From contig NZ_JALNMJ010000008.1 in NCBI RefSeq assembly GCF_023156505.1, positions 124,001 to 188,000 of the forward strand: a DNA stretch of 64,000 nt. The letters are read 5' to 3'. The notes beneath the pieces were generated by a model. The model was not told where the DNA came from, did no database searches, and worked only from the letters and a program-made list of their open reading frames with translations. Numbering within the stretch: position 1 is the stretch's first letter; the number at the start of each line of letters is the position of its first letter. A program made the position numbers and the translations under genes. Positions 1 through 7,865 of this stretch are shown here, one piece after another. The stretch comes from Roseibium sediminicola. GTDB lineage: Bacteria; Pseudomonadota; Alphaproteobacteria; Rhizobiales; Stappiaceae.

Positions 1-10
1 CCCCTGAAGG

Positions 11-691
11 TCAATCGCCTTCACATGGCTCGGTCGCCAGGAAGGCGCGCAGGCCCTTTGTGTCGTCGTCCTCGAAGACCGTGCCGGTGACGGCAAGTTT
101 TTCGATCCGGTCGAAGCGGAACGTGCGGAAATCCCGGCGCAGCTCGCACCAGGCGGAAAACATCCAGCCGTCCGTCAGATTCCAGAGCACAAGCGGCCGG
201 ACGCTGCGCTCAGAGGACTGGCCTTCGCCGTCCCGGTAGTCGATTTCGACGATGAGACGCTGGCGGATCGCCTCGCGCACAAGGCTGACGGTGGGCGGGG
301 CGCTGTTCTGGATCTGGAGGCTGTAAAAGGGCGCATCGGCAAGCTTGCGGTCTTCCGGGTTGGGCAGGCCCGCCTGGATCTTGGCGCGGGCTTCCTGCGC
401 GGCGGTGGCCAGCATCGGATCGCCGGTGCGCTCGACAAAGGCAAGACCGATCGCCAGGGCGTCGACCTGATCGTGGGTGAAGGTCATGTTGGGCAGCTCA
501 AAGCCCGGCCGCAGCAGGTAGCCGATCCCGGCCTCCCCTTCGATGGGAAGGCCGGAGGCCTGAAGATGGGCGATGTCGCGATAGATGGTGCTGAGGCTGA
601 CTTCCATCCGTTCGGCGAGCTCACTGCCCCGGATCACATCGCGGGTGCGCATCTCGTTGAGGATTCGAAACAGGCGTTCCGCGCGTCGCAT
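11..691 (-). CDS. YafY/WYL-domain transcriptional regulator
   Basis: Predicted DNA-binding regulator of 226 aa. Residues 1-60 form a DeoR/HTH_11-type winged helix (the stretch VSLSTIYRDIAHL is the recognition region) and residues about 130-205 form a WYL ligand-sensing domain, with WMFSAWCELRRDFRTFR covering its core. Length is normal for YafY-type proteins. The ATG at 691 is preceded by an AAGG Shine-Dalgarno. It sits about 50 bp downstream of a RidA-family gene on the same strand, so the two may be co-transcribed. The ligand and target genes cannot be read from the sequence. Confidence 0.88.
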   Translation of the reverse strand: MRRAERLFRILNEMRTRDVIRGSELAERMEVSLSTIYRDIAHLQASGLPIEGEAGIGYLLRPGFELPNMTFTHDQVDALAIGLAFVERTGDPMLATAAQEARAKIQAGLPNPEDRKLADAPFYSLQIQNSAPPTVSLVREAIRQRLIVEIDYRDGEGQSSERSVRPLVLWNLTDGWMFSAWCELRRDFRTFRFDRIEKLAVTGTVFEDDDTKGLRAFLATEPCEGD

Positions 692-741
692 TCTGTGCCT
701 TTTCTGTTGCCGGCCAGGTTCGTTGCGAGGAACGCCTGGGG

Positions 742-1137
742 TTAGTCGGCGGCCGTCGCTTCGATCTCGAACAGGAGCGGGGCAAGCGCCAGACGGGTCA
801 CCCCAACTAGGGTCATCGGCGGCGCGGCGTCAACCGGTCCGAAGCGCATGCCCATGAGATCGAAATTCTTCAAGGCCTCGTCCACATCCGTGGCGTAGAT
901 CCTCAAGGACGTCACGTTGGCCAGGTTCATCCCGGCTGCGCCGAGCACGGCTTCGAGATTGTCGAGGGCAAGGGCAATCTGGCCACGCATGTCACCGGGA
1001 TGTTGCGGATTGCCCTCGGCATCGACGGCCGTCTGGCCGGCGCAGACCAGCTGCCGGTGTCCGCCCTCCAGGATTTCGGCCTGATGGTACCCCAGCTTCA
1101 GCGACCAGGCCCAGGGATTGACGGGTGTTCTCTTCAT
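742..1137 (-). CDS. RidA family (YjgF/YER057c/UK114) protein
   Basis: Small RidA-fold protein of 131 aa. Family members usually deaminate reactive enamine/imine intermediates, or act in ring-cleavage pathways. Visible family features are the LVCAGQTAVDAEGNPQHPGD stretch near the N terminus and a TSLRIYATDVD segment in the second half. The C terminus lacks the usual Arg-containing deaminase signature near VEI.A.A (here LALAPLLFEIEATAAD), so catalytic activity is uncertain. The reading frame extends 14 codons further upstream, but the ATG at 1137 has an AAGGA ribosome site at good spacing. It lies directly upstream of the WYL regulator. Confidence 0.85.
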   Translation of the reverse strand: MKRTPVNPWAWSLKLGYHQAEILEGGHRQLVCAGQTAVDAEGNPQHPGDMRGQIALALDNLEAVLGAAGMNLANVTSLRIYATDVDEALKNFDLMGMRFGPVDAAPPMTLVGVTRLALAPLLFEIEATAAD

Positions 1138-1281
1138 CGGAGCTTTCCTTCGTTCGTTCGGAGAGCCCTTAAGAACCACAGGCCTGCTGTCAACGTGGTG
1201 AGAGGAGTGTTGGTTGAAGAAAAAAATAGAACCGGGGTGCGTCGTTCGATCCAGCTCCAGCTTGGCAAACGCCTTTTGCTG

Positions 1282-1800
1282 TCAACCCGCGCGTGCCTTG
1301 ACCGCTGCGGGATCGACGCCCGCCTGCACCATTTTCATTTCGGCGCGCGCTCTGAAGACCGCAAGAAGCGCGCTCAAGGATGAGTCATGGGCGCATTCCC
1401 GGTCCATCTTGGAATAGACCAGTCCCAGTTCCTGTTCCGTCCAGGTTTTCAGATCCGCCGGATTGTACTGATGCTGAACTTCCAGCTTGTCTAGGGCACG
1501 AGCGAACTTCGCTTCTGGGGTCTCGCAGGTCTCGTATTCATGCCAAAGCTCCAACAGCAGCTCGCCCGATTCCACCGAGAGCATGGCGCGCATCCTTGCC
1601 ATCGCGTCGGCTTCGTCCGCGAGGGCGGCCGGGAGGCGGTGCTGGATTACACCCGCACCAAGACCACTTGGATCAACACGTCCGAGGTGACTTTGTCCAA
1701 CCCGTTCGTGACGCGGTTGAGCGCCTTCGATCCTGGCGTGGAACCGCGTCCAGCCGTGCCGCAGGAGATTAATAGTGGCCGGTATTTTTCGAGACCAGCG
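1282..1800 (-). pseudogene. Decayed HD-domain hydrolase (YfbR/HDDC2-like)
   Basis: The last ~110 codons (about 1282-1630) resemble the C-terminal half of HD-superfamily 5'-nucleotidase-like proteins: LWHEYETCETPEAKFARALDK followed by LVYSKMDRECAHD. The N-terminal half with the metal-binding H..HD motif is absent in that frame. A neighbouring frame reads SDVLIQVVLVRV and then stops at 1647-1649, where intact relatives continue V-H-D-x-x-E. I read this as a frameshift plus deletion that removed the catalytic HD motif. An alternative is an intact but unfamiliar 179-aa protein, since the frame is open up to 1821, but its first ~65 residues look like out-of-frame sequence. Confidence 0.5.
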
Positions 1801-1817
1801 TTGGAAAACACCCTGGT

Positions 1818-2084
1818 TCATGTTTCCAACGGTGGCACGTCTCCAAGGCGGACGATGAAGGTCGGATCACTGTAATCGCCAAGATCGACATCAACTTCGA
1901 TGGAGTAAGCATCGGCCCCGGCGTATGAGCCGCCATCAAACATCCGGTGCGCGCGGGCTTCCGCCTCGGAAGAGGTCTTGCATTCGATCGCAGCTGCTTG
2001 AACGAGGACAGGTTTTTTGGCAGCCCCTCTGCCACGCTCCACGCGCCGGTATGTCTGGCAAACGAATCGTATATCGCCTGTCAT
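1818..2084 (-). CDS. Conserved small protein of unknown function
   Basis: An 88-aa protein. The frame is open to 2192, but the ATG at 2084 has a strong AGGAAGGGAAA ribosome site, and upstream residues look non-coding. It contains a basic central segment (RRVERGRGAAKKP), one conserved-looking Cys (AAIECKTSSEAEARAHR) and an acidic C-terminal part ending in IVRLGDVPPLET. I recall similar small proteins (MRYVCQTY...AGADAY...) as uncharacterised in alphaproteobacteria, but no function is assigned. No membrane segment or signal peptide is visible. Confidence 0.65.
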   Translation of the reverse strand: MTGDIRFVCQTYRRVERGRGAAKKPVLVQAAAIECKTSSEAEARAHRMFDGGSYAGADAYSIEVDVDLGDYSDPTFIVRLGDVPPLET

Positions 2085-2238
2085 GGTTCTGAATTTCCCT
2101 TCCTGGTCCACGCCAGGACAGCAAGCCAGCCACTTCAACGTTACCTGCCTGCAGGTGCCTGCGCCGACGAATTCCGGGGACAGGGGTGTCACATAGATTC
2201 GACGGTGTGTCGAACCTGGAAACCGACACCCCGATGGA

Positions 2239-2373
2239 TCACTTTGCCTTCTTTTCTCCCAGAAGCGGCAGGGTCTTGCCTTTGCTGAAGTCAGCCGTCG
2301 CGGAGACCTTTTCTTTTATCTTCTTGGGCTTTTTCTGCTCGCGGTTCCCGCGTCTCTTGTCGCCTTTTGACAT
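2239..2373 (-). CDS. Small basic protein (44 aa)
   Basis: Short ORF of 44 codons plus stop, starting at the ATG at 2373. It encodes a very Lys/Arg-rich peptide beginning MSKGDKRRGNREQKKPKK and ending in a PLLGEKKAK tail, with an ATADFSKGK segment between. A GAGG ribosome site lies 7 bases upstream. The composition resembles small basic conserved alphaproteobacterial proteins that could contact nucleic acid, but no function is known to me. It is the first gene upstream of the 88-aa protein on the same strand. Confidence 0.6.
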   Translation of the reverse strand: MSKGDKRRGNREQKKPKKIKEKVSATADFSKGKTLPLLGEKKAK

Positions 2374-2788
2374 CTGATTGCCTCTTTCATGAACCGGTCT
2401 GATGGCTTGACAATCGTGCGGTCCGGTTTTTCGTCCGCGTCAATTGCTGGTCTGAGATCTGCGGTCGATAGAGGATTACAGCGGCCTCGTTCTTCCGTTC
2501 AGCGGTTCAATGGCTGTGCTCCAGGCGCCTCAGGCGTGTGGCCGGAATTTGCCGCATTGCGGTTCTGCCGGCAGGCTCGAGTGCCAAGCCCCCACAACCG
2601 CGACAACCCGGATTCCAGGTTCGCGGTCAAAGTCCGACCAGCATTACTTGAATTTTGGAACGAAAAAACTTGGGGCGCTGACGTTCTATTCGGCGGATCC
2701 AAGACAACCTAAATAGCAGGAAAGACGGTCAATAGATACAAATCATTCTTCTGCAGTGAAATATTATCATTCCTGTATGGATTGTCGA
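2374..2788. other. Gene-poor intergenic stretch
   Basis: About 415 bases between the small basic-protein gene and the OmpA/MotB-like gene. Short open frames exist on both strands (about 65-107 codons), but they lack ribosome sites and recognisable protein character. I see no convincing RNA structure, repeat or terminator. Confidence 0.5.
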
Positions 2789-3823
2789 TCACCGCTCCGT
2801 AAGCTTCAGCTCGATGCGCCGGTTCTTGGCCAGGGCCTCGGGCGTCTCGCCGTCTTCCAGCGGCTGGAACTCGCCGAAGCCGGCGGCGACAAGGCGTTTG
2901 GGATCGACGCCCTTTTCGATGAGATAGCGGACCACGGAAATGGCGCGGGCCGCGGAGAGTTCCCAGTTGTTGCGCAGCCGGCCGGTGCCCGACAGCGGGC
3001 GGGCGTCGGTGTGGCCGTCGACACGCAGGACCCAGTTGATTTCTTCGGGGATCTGCGCGCTCAGTTCCTGGATCGCTTCCGCGAGCTTGTCGAGCTCCTG
3101 CTCGCCATCCGGGTTGATGTCTTCCTGGCCACTGTCGAACAGCACTTCGGACTGGAACACGAAGCGGTCGCCGACAACGGAAATGTCGGAGCGCTGGGAC
3201 AGGATCTCGCGCAGGCGGCCGAAGAAGTCGGACCGGTAGCGCGACAGCTCCTGCACCCGTTGCACCAGCGCCGCGTTGAGGCGCTTGCCGAGGCTGGCGA
3301 TCTTGGCCTGGCTCTGCTCTTCCTTGGCCTCGGAGGCTTCCAGCGCGGCATTGGCGGCGGCGATCTGGCGGCGGAGCGCGGCAATCTGCTGGTTCAGCAG
3401 TTCAACTTGCGCCAGCGCTTCCTGGCTGATCTGGCGCTCGTCGTCGAGCAGGTTCTCAAGGCGCGTTGCCTTGCCGCCCGCAGCATCGGCGGCACCCGAA
3501 CTGCTTTCCAAGAGGCCGAGCAGACGGCTCTGTTCGGCTTCGGCGTCCGTGAGGCTCGCCTGGAGGCCCAGGATCGTGTCTTCCAGCTCACCGGAATTGG
3601 CGCGTTCCAGCGCCAAGAGTTCAGTCAGTTCGCTGATCTGGGCGTTGAGGCGGTTGAGCACGGTATCCCGGCCGGACAGCTGCTGGGACAGGAAAAACTG
3701 CGCGATCATGAAGATCGACAGCAGAAAGATGATGACAAGCAGGAGCGTTGCCATGGCGTCGACAAAGCCGGGCCAGTAGTCGGTTTGCTGTCCCCTTCGG
3801 CGGGCGCGCAGTCCTCCTGCCAT
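2789..3823 (-). CDS. OmpA/MotB-like peptidoglycan-binding protein
   Basis: A 344-aa protein with MotB-like layout: a short cytoplasmic N terminus, one membrane helix at about residues 24-46 preceded by YWPGFVDAMATLL (its Asp is in the position used for proton coupling in MotB/TolR/ExbD), a long coiled coil at about 55-190, and a C-terminal OmpA-like domain (LRVDGHTDARPLSGTGRLRN, NWELSAARAISVV, NRRIELKL). It follows the ExbB/MotA-like gene after 16 bp, and AGGAG precedes the ATG. The two products probably form an ion-driven complex that touches peptidoglycan. It is not the flagellar MotB (no flagellar genes nearby) and is distinct from Pal and TolR, which are encoded elsewhere in this window. 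Confidence 0.85.
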   Translation of the reverse strand: MAGGLRARRRGQQTDYWPGFVDAMATLLLVIIFLLSIFMIAQFFLSQQLSGRDTVLNRLNAQISELTELLALERANSGELEDTILGLQASLTDAEAEQSRLLGLLESSSGAADAAGGKATRLENLLDDERQISQEALAQVELLNQQIAALRRQIAAANAALEASEAKEEQSQAKIASLGKRLNAALVQRVQELSRYRSDFFGRLREILSQRSDISVVGDRFVFQSEVLFDSGQEDINPDGEQELDKLAEAIQELSAQIPEEINWVLRVDGHTDARPLSGTGRLRNNWELSAARAISVVRYLIEKGVDPKRLVAAGFGEFQPLEDGETPEALAKNRRIELKLTER

Positions 3824-3839
3824 TTCAGAAACGCTCCTG

Positions 3840-4838
3840 TTATTCCTTGGCGCGGTCGAAGGCGGCGGCGATGGAGGTCAACAGACCCTCGATCCGCTTC
3901 TGCTGCTCGCCCTGGGATTCCGCCCAGTCACGCATCATCTGCTGCTCGGAGCGCACATGCTTGACCAGGCCCTGAATGCCTTCGGCGAGATTGGCCATGG
4001 CCTGGTTGGCGTTCTTGCCGCCGCCGTCCTCGACACTCTTTTGTAGTGCGCTGATTGAGGCCTGAATTTGTTCCACGCCGGGCGAATCCGACGCGTCGAA
4101 CAGGCCTTCTTCGGAGGCAATGTCGGTGACGGTGGAGAGCCAGTCTTCCAGTTCGTTGTAGAACCGGTTCTGGGCCTGGCCCGCCTGCAGGTCGAGAAAG
4201 CCGAGGATCAGCGAGCCGGTCAGACCGAAAAGCGAGGACGAGAATGCGGTGCCCATGCCGGAGAGCGGTGCTTCCAGGCCGGCCTTCAGATCCTCGAAAA
4301 TGACATTGGCGTCGCCAGAGCCGACATCCAGCGACTGGATGGTGGCACCGACCGAGCTGACGGTCTGGAGCAGGCCCCAGAAGGTGCCGAGCAGGCCGAG
4401 AAACACCAGGAGGCCGGTCAGGTAGCGCGACATCTCGCGGCTTTCCTCGAGACGCATGCCGATGGAATCGAGGATCGAGCGGGCGGTGGTCGGCGTCAGG
4501 GCCATGTCGCCGGCCTTGTTGCCGAGAAGCGCGGCCATCGGCGCCAGCAGCACCGGCGAGCGGGTGTCGAGCGCCGGGTCGCCGATGCGGAAGGAATTGA
4601 CCCAGGTGATTTCCGGGAACAGGCGGATGACCCGGCCGAACAGGAGCAGTACGCCGAAGACGCCGACGAGCACGATCAGGCCGTTGAGGCCCGGATTGCT
4701 CATGAAGGCGGTCGATATCTGCGGAAACAGAATGAAGGCGATGAAAGCGACGATCACCAGGAAGATGATCATGAAGGTCAGATAGGCCCTCGGGCTGGAC
4801 AGGCTGTAGGGATCAAATTCTCGGGCCATATCGCTCAA
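3840..4838 (-). CDS. MotA/TolQ/ExbB-type proton channel subunit
   Basis: A 332-aa inner-membrane protein with hydrophobic segments near residues 20-42, 52-72, 140-165 (GLLVFLGLLGTFWGLLQTVSSV) and 195-220 (GMGTAFSSSLFGLTGSLILGF). The last two match the conserved proton-channel helices of the MotA/TolQ/ExbB family. A Gln-rich C-terminal extension follows. The first possible start is a TTG at 4838, 5 bases after AGGTGA; an ATG at 4829 is the alternative. It lies 16 bp upstream of the OmpA/MotB-like gene, so the pair is almost certainly one operon. The cellular role is unknown. Confidence 0.83.
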   Translation of the reverse strand: MSDMAREFDPYSLSSPRAYLTFMIIFLVIVAFIAFILFPQISTAFMSNPGLNGLIVLVGVFGVLLLFGRVIRLFPEITWVNSFRIGDPALDTRSPVLLAPMAALLGNKAGDMALTPTTARSILDSIGMRLEESREMSRYLTGLLVFLGLLGTFWGLLQTVSSVGATIQSLDVGSGDANVIFEDLKAGLEAPLSGMGTAFSSSLFGLTGSLILGFLDLQAGQAQNRFYNELEDWLSTVTDIASEEGLFDASDSPGVEQIQASISALQKSVEDGGGKNANQAMANLAEGIQGLVKHVRSEQQMMRDWAESQGEQQKRIEGLLTSIAAAFDRAKE

Positions 4839-4965
4839 TCAGTCACCTGTTTCAGACGTAACCGATTGATAGCGTGATTTTTAACGCCTTGGAAACCTCT
4901 TATAGCCGTTGAGGGGACAATTAAGTCTGGAAAGGCCGAATTCGGTACGGTTAGCCAACACACCG

Positions 4966-5073
4966 CCTCATCCTTTGGAGGACCGACAGGTCCGCCTCGA
5001 AGGATCGGCCGCACGGTCCAAAACAAGTGGCTGGATCCTTCGAGACGCCGCTGCGCGGCTCCTCAGGATGACG
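4966..5073. repeat. Paired inverted palindromic units (REP/BIME-like)
   Basis: Two ~41-bp units in opposite orientation, at 4966-5006 and 5033-5073. Each carries the outer blocks CTCATCCT...GAGG and CTCGAAGGATC (or their complement GGATCCTTCGAG...CTCCTCAGGATGA) around an internal hairpin, GGACC-GACA-GGTCC in the first and GCCGC-TGC-GCGGC in the second. The spacer is 26 bp. This is the architecture of bacterial interspersed mosaic elements. It lies in the gap between the ExbB-like gene and the inositol monophosphatase gene. Confidence 0.7.
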
Positions 5074-5111
5074 CTGAATGTGCAGGAAGCTTGTTGGTAA
5101 ATGGGCGGCTG

Positions 5112-5918
5112 TTACCCCTGAGCCGGGGCTTCGGCCTGTTTCAAAAGGCGCAGCAGCTGCTTGTGGGCGTCTTCGTTGCCGACAACGATGTCGCCGTTGT
5201 CGAGCATCTTGTTCTTGCCCTGAAGGTCGCTGACGAAACCGCCGGCTTCGCGCACCATCAGGATGCCCGCGGCGATGTCCCAGGAATTGAGGCTGCGCTC
5301 CCAATAGCCGTCGAGGCGGCCGGAGGCGGTCCAGGCAAGGTCGAGGGCGGCAGCGCCGCACCGGCGGATGCCGGCGACTTCCGGCATGATGTAGCGCAGC
5401 TCGCGCAGGGTGCGGCCGTGGTCGCCCTTGCCGATGAAGGGCAGGCCGGTGCCGAAGACCATGTCATGCAGGTCGGAGCGGCCGGCAACGCGCAGACGGC
5501 GGTCGTTCAGGAAGGCGCCGCGGCCACGCTCGGCGGTGTAGAGTTCGTCCATGACCGGATTGTAGATTACCCCGGCAACGATCTCGCCGGCTCGCTCCAG
5601 AGCGATCGAAGTGGCGAAGATCGGAATGCCGTGCAGGAAGTTGGTGGTGCCGTCGAGGGGGTCGACATGCCAGCGGTGCTGACCGTCGCTGCCTTCGACC
5701 TCGCCGCTTTCTTCCATGACCAGGCCAAAGGTCGGCCGGGCCTTGGTCAGTTCGGCGCGCACGATCTCCTCGGCCTTGCGGTCGGCCGCGGAGACGAAGT
5801 CGCCGGGCCCCTTACGGGAGACCTGAAGATTTTCCACTTCGCCGAAATCGCGGACGAGCGAGCGTCCGGCCTTGATCGCGGCTTGGGTCATCACGTTGAG
5901 GAGAGCTGTGCGGGCCAT
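5112..5918 (-). CDS. Inositol monophosphatase family protein (SuhB-like)
   Basis: A 268-aa Mg2+-dependent sugar/inositol phosphatase. The metal and phosphate motifs are present: VMEESGE (about residue 66), WHVDPLDGTTNFLHG (about 83) and the C-terminal SWDIAAGILMVREAGG (about 213). Length is typical. The in vivo substrate may be inositol-1-phosphate, a sugar phosphate, or the protein may act as a SuhB-type transcription factor, and sequence alone does not decide. The ATG at 5918 has no clear Shine-Dalgarno. It lies just downstream of efp on the same strand. Confidence 0.9.
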   Translation of the reverse strand: MARTALLNVMTQAAIKAGRSLVRDFGEVENLQVSRKGPGDFVSAADRKAEEIVRAELTKARPTFGLVMEESGEVEGSDGQHRWHVDPLDGTTNFLHGIPIFATSIALERAGEIVAGVIYNPVMDELYTAERGRGAFLNDRRLRVAGRSDLHDMVFGTGLPFIGKGDHGRTLRELRYIMPEVAGIRRCGAAALDLAWTASGRLDGYWERSLNSWDIAAGILMVREAGGFVSDLQGKNKMLDNGDIVVGNEDAHKQLLRLLKQAEAPAQG

Positions 5919-5989
5919 GGGTCGTCACTTGTTGTTGGGCCGCCCGGACGCATCCGGGCGTGCCAAATTAGGGTATCGCGTGCGCCGGA

Positions 5990-6553
5990 TCAGTCCGCGC
6001 GGCGGACATATTCCAGGGAGCCGGTGTCGACGATGATCTTTTCGCCGGCGGTGATGAACGGCGGCACCATCACGCGGACGCCGTTTTCCATCAGGGCGGG
6101 CTTGTAGGACGAAGACTGGGTCTGGCCCTTGACCACCGCATCGGCTTCCCGGATTTCCAGGGTCACGAATTGCGGCAGGGTGATGCCGATCGGGCGCTCT
6201 TCATGCAGTTCCACGGTGACCATCATGCCGTCCTGCAGGAAAGCGGCGCGGTCGCCGACGAAATCCGCCTGGAGTTCCAGCTGTTCGTAGGTTTCCGTGT
6301 CCATGAAGATCAGCATGTCTTCTTGGGTGTAAAGGTACTGGAAGTCCTTCTGTTCCAGGCGGACGCGCTCGACCTTGTCTTCGGAGCGGAAACGCTCGTT
6401 GAGCTTGCGGCCGTCGATCAGGTTCTTCATTTCGACCTGAGCGAAGGCACCGCCTTTGCCCGGCTTGACGTGCTGGACTTTGACAACCGCCCAGAGGGTG
6501 TCCTGGTGCTGAAGCACGTTACCGGGCTTGATTTCGTTTCCGTTGATTTTCAT
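5990..6553 (-). CDS. efp: Elongation factor P
   Basis: EF-P, which relieves ribosome stalling at polyproline stretches. 187 aa, the usual length, beginning [17 protein letters not shown]. The frame stays open 40 codons upstream, but the ATG at 6553 matches the family start. The tip loop reads VKPGKGGAF, so the residue that is normally modified is lysine. The C-terminal domain ends in the family pattern [17 protein letters not shown] genomic need for EF-P is plausible here because TolA and other encoded proteins are proline-rich. Confidence 0.97.
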   Translation of the reverse strand: MKINGNEIKPGNVLQHQDTLWAVVKVQHVKPGKGGAFAQVEMKNLIDGRKLNERFRSEDKVERVRLEQKDFQYLYTQEDMLIFMDTETYEQLELQADFVGDRAAFLQDGMMVTVELHEERPIGITLPQFVTLEIREADAVVKGQTQSSSYKPALMENGVRVMVPPFITAGEKIIVDTGSLEYVRRAD

Positions 6554-6706
6554 GGAACGACCGACTTTGTATATTGTTAGGATCTTGAGCGGCGCGGCCG
6601 GGGGGCAGGGCGCCGGAAATTTGCTCGCGCCTGTCCACCACAAAAGCCCGGTGAATTCAAGGAAAAAAGGCAAACAGCCTTACGAAACCGGCAGTCCTCG
6701 CGAGGA

Positions 6707-7843
6707 TTACGGAGTTTCGCGTGCCGGATCTTCCGAGGGCGCCATCAACGTTGCCGAATATTGCTCAGCCAGTTTGCGCGCTTCTTCCATCGTGGTTTCG
6801 TCGAGGCTTTCCACGATCCGGTCGAGGTTGAAGTCGGAAACGCCGAGCGTTCTGGCAATGAGGTGCCAGCCGGCGGCAGCGGCAAAATCCTGTTCACGGC
6901 CGCGGCCATAGGCATAGACCCGCGCCAGCCGGTTCATGGCAACCGGATTGCCGCCGGTCGCGGCCCGCTCGAACCAGTCCGCCGCTTCCGCCTCGTTCGG
7001 GTCGACGCCTTTGCCCTGAAACCTGAGGATGCCGTAGTAAACCTGCGCGGAGGTGTGGCCGCGCCGGGCGGCTCGGCCTATCCAGAACGCGCCCTGCCCG
7101 GGATCGTTCAGCCCGGTCTGGGCTTCCAGATAAGACAGGCCAAGGGCGTATTGTGCCTCCGGGTCGTTCCGTTTCGCAGCTTCCTCGAGGAGTTCCCGGG
7201 CCTTGGCCTCGTCGAACGGGCGGCCTTCGCCTTCCTGGTAGGGCAGCGCGAGATTGTAGAGCGCCGAGGCGTTGCCCGCGTCGGCGGCCTGCTGGAAATA
7301 GTCGGCCGCCTTTTTCTTGTCGGTATCGACGCCCGTACCGAGCAGATAAAGCTGACCGAGCTGCATGGCCGAGCCGGCATCGCCGCTGGCGGCGGCCAGT
7401 CGATACCAGTCAGCGGCCTTGGCCTTGTCCTGGCGAATGCCGAGGCCGGCTTCATGCAAGACACCCATCAAGGCCTGGGCGGCCTTGTCGCCCTGTTCGG
7501 CGAGGGGCGTGGCCAGACCGAGCGCAGTCAGGAACCAGCCGCGCTGAAAAGCGTCATATGCCGTATCGGCGACGGCTTTTTGGCCCTCTTCCAGCTTGGG
7601 CGGACCGGCATCGACGATGCTGCGCAGAGTCTTGTCGCGTGTGGTGACGTCAACCAGCGCGGGCACCGGTACGTCGATCGCAGGCTTGGCTTTCTCTGGC
7701 TCAGCCGTTTCGATGGCGGCCGGCGCGGTGCTGTCTGTCTGCTGGGCGAGGACCGAAGTGGTGGACAAGGCGGCGGCCAGCGTTGCGGCCAGAAGATGAC
7801 CGGTCCGCTTGTGGTGGGAAAGGCGCGTCCTTTTTTTCGGCAT
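6707..7843 (-). CDS. Secreted Sel1/TPR-repeat protein
   Basis: A 378-aa protein with a basic N terminus and signal peptide (cleavage likely after STTSVLA, about residue 33), a short Pro/Ala/Glu linker, and about six Sel1-like repeats from residue 100 to 330. Typical repeat cores are AQALMGVLHEAGLG, AMQLGQLYLLGTGV and AQVYYGILRFQGKGV. Sel1 repeats form helical scaffolds for protein contacts, here in the periplasm. It lies 22 bp downstream of the ThiE-like gene on the same strand. No enzymatic domain is visible. Confidence 0.87.
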   Translation of the reverse strand: MPKKRTRLSHHKRTGHLLAATLAAALSTTSVLAQQTDSTAPAAIETAEPEKAKPAIDVPVPALVDVTTRDKTLRSIVDAGPPKLEEGQKAVADTAYDAFQRGWFLTALGLATPLAEQGDKAAQALMGVLHEAGLGIRQDKAKAADWYRLAAASGDAGSAMQLGQLYLLGTGVDTDKKKAADYFQQAADAGNASALYNLALPYQEGEGRPFDEAKARELLEEAAKRNDPEAQYALGLSYLEAQTGLNDPGQGAFWIGRAARRGHTSAQVYYGILRFQGKGVDPNEAEAADWFERAATGGNPVAMNRLARVYAYGRGREQDFAAAAGWHLIARTLGVSDFNLDRIVESLDETTMEEARKLAEQYSATLMAPSEDPARETP

Positions 7844-7865
7844 CGGTCCTGCTTGGCCTCCAGAT

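Noticed and set aside
2389-2712. 107-codon ORF (and opposing 67-codon ORF) in the gene-poor gap
   Set aside because: No ribosome site, random-looking composition, and mutually overlapping frames.
2789-4838. Zorya-type anti-phage defence (ZorA/ZorB-like pair)
   Set aside because: The membrane pair is similar in architecture, but there are no ZorC/ZorD/ZorE genes, and the neighbours are housekeeping genes. A conserved envelope motor is more likely.
6554-6673. 40-codon N-terminal extension of EF-P
   Set aside because: EF-P homology and usual length begin at the ATG at 6553; the extension is low-quality sequence.
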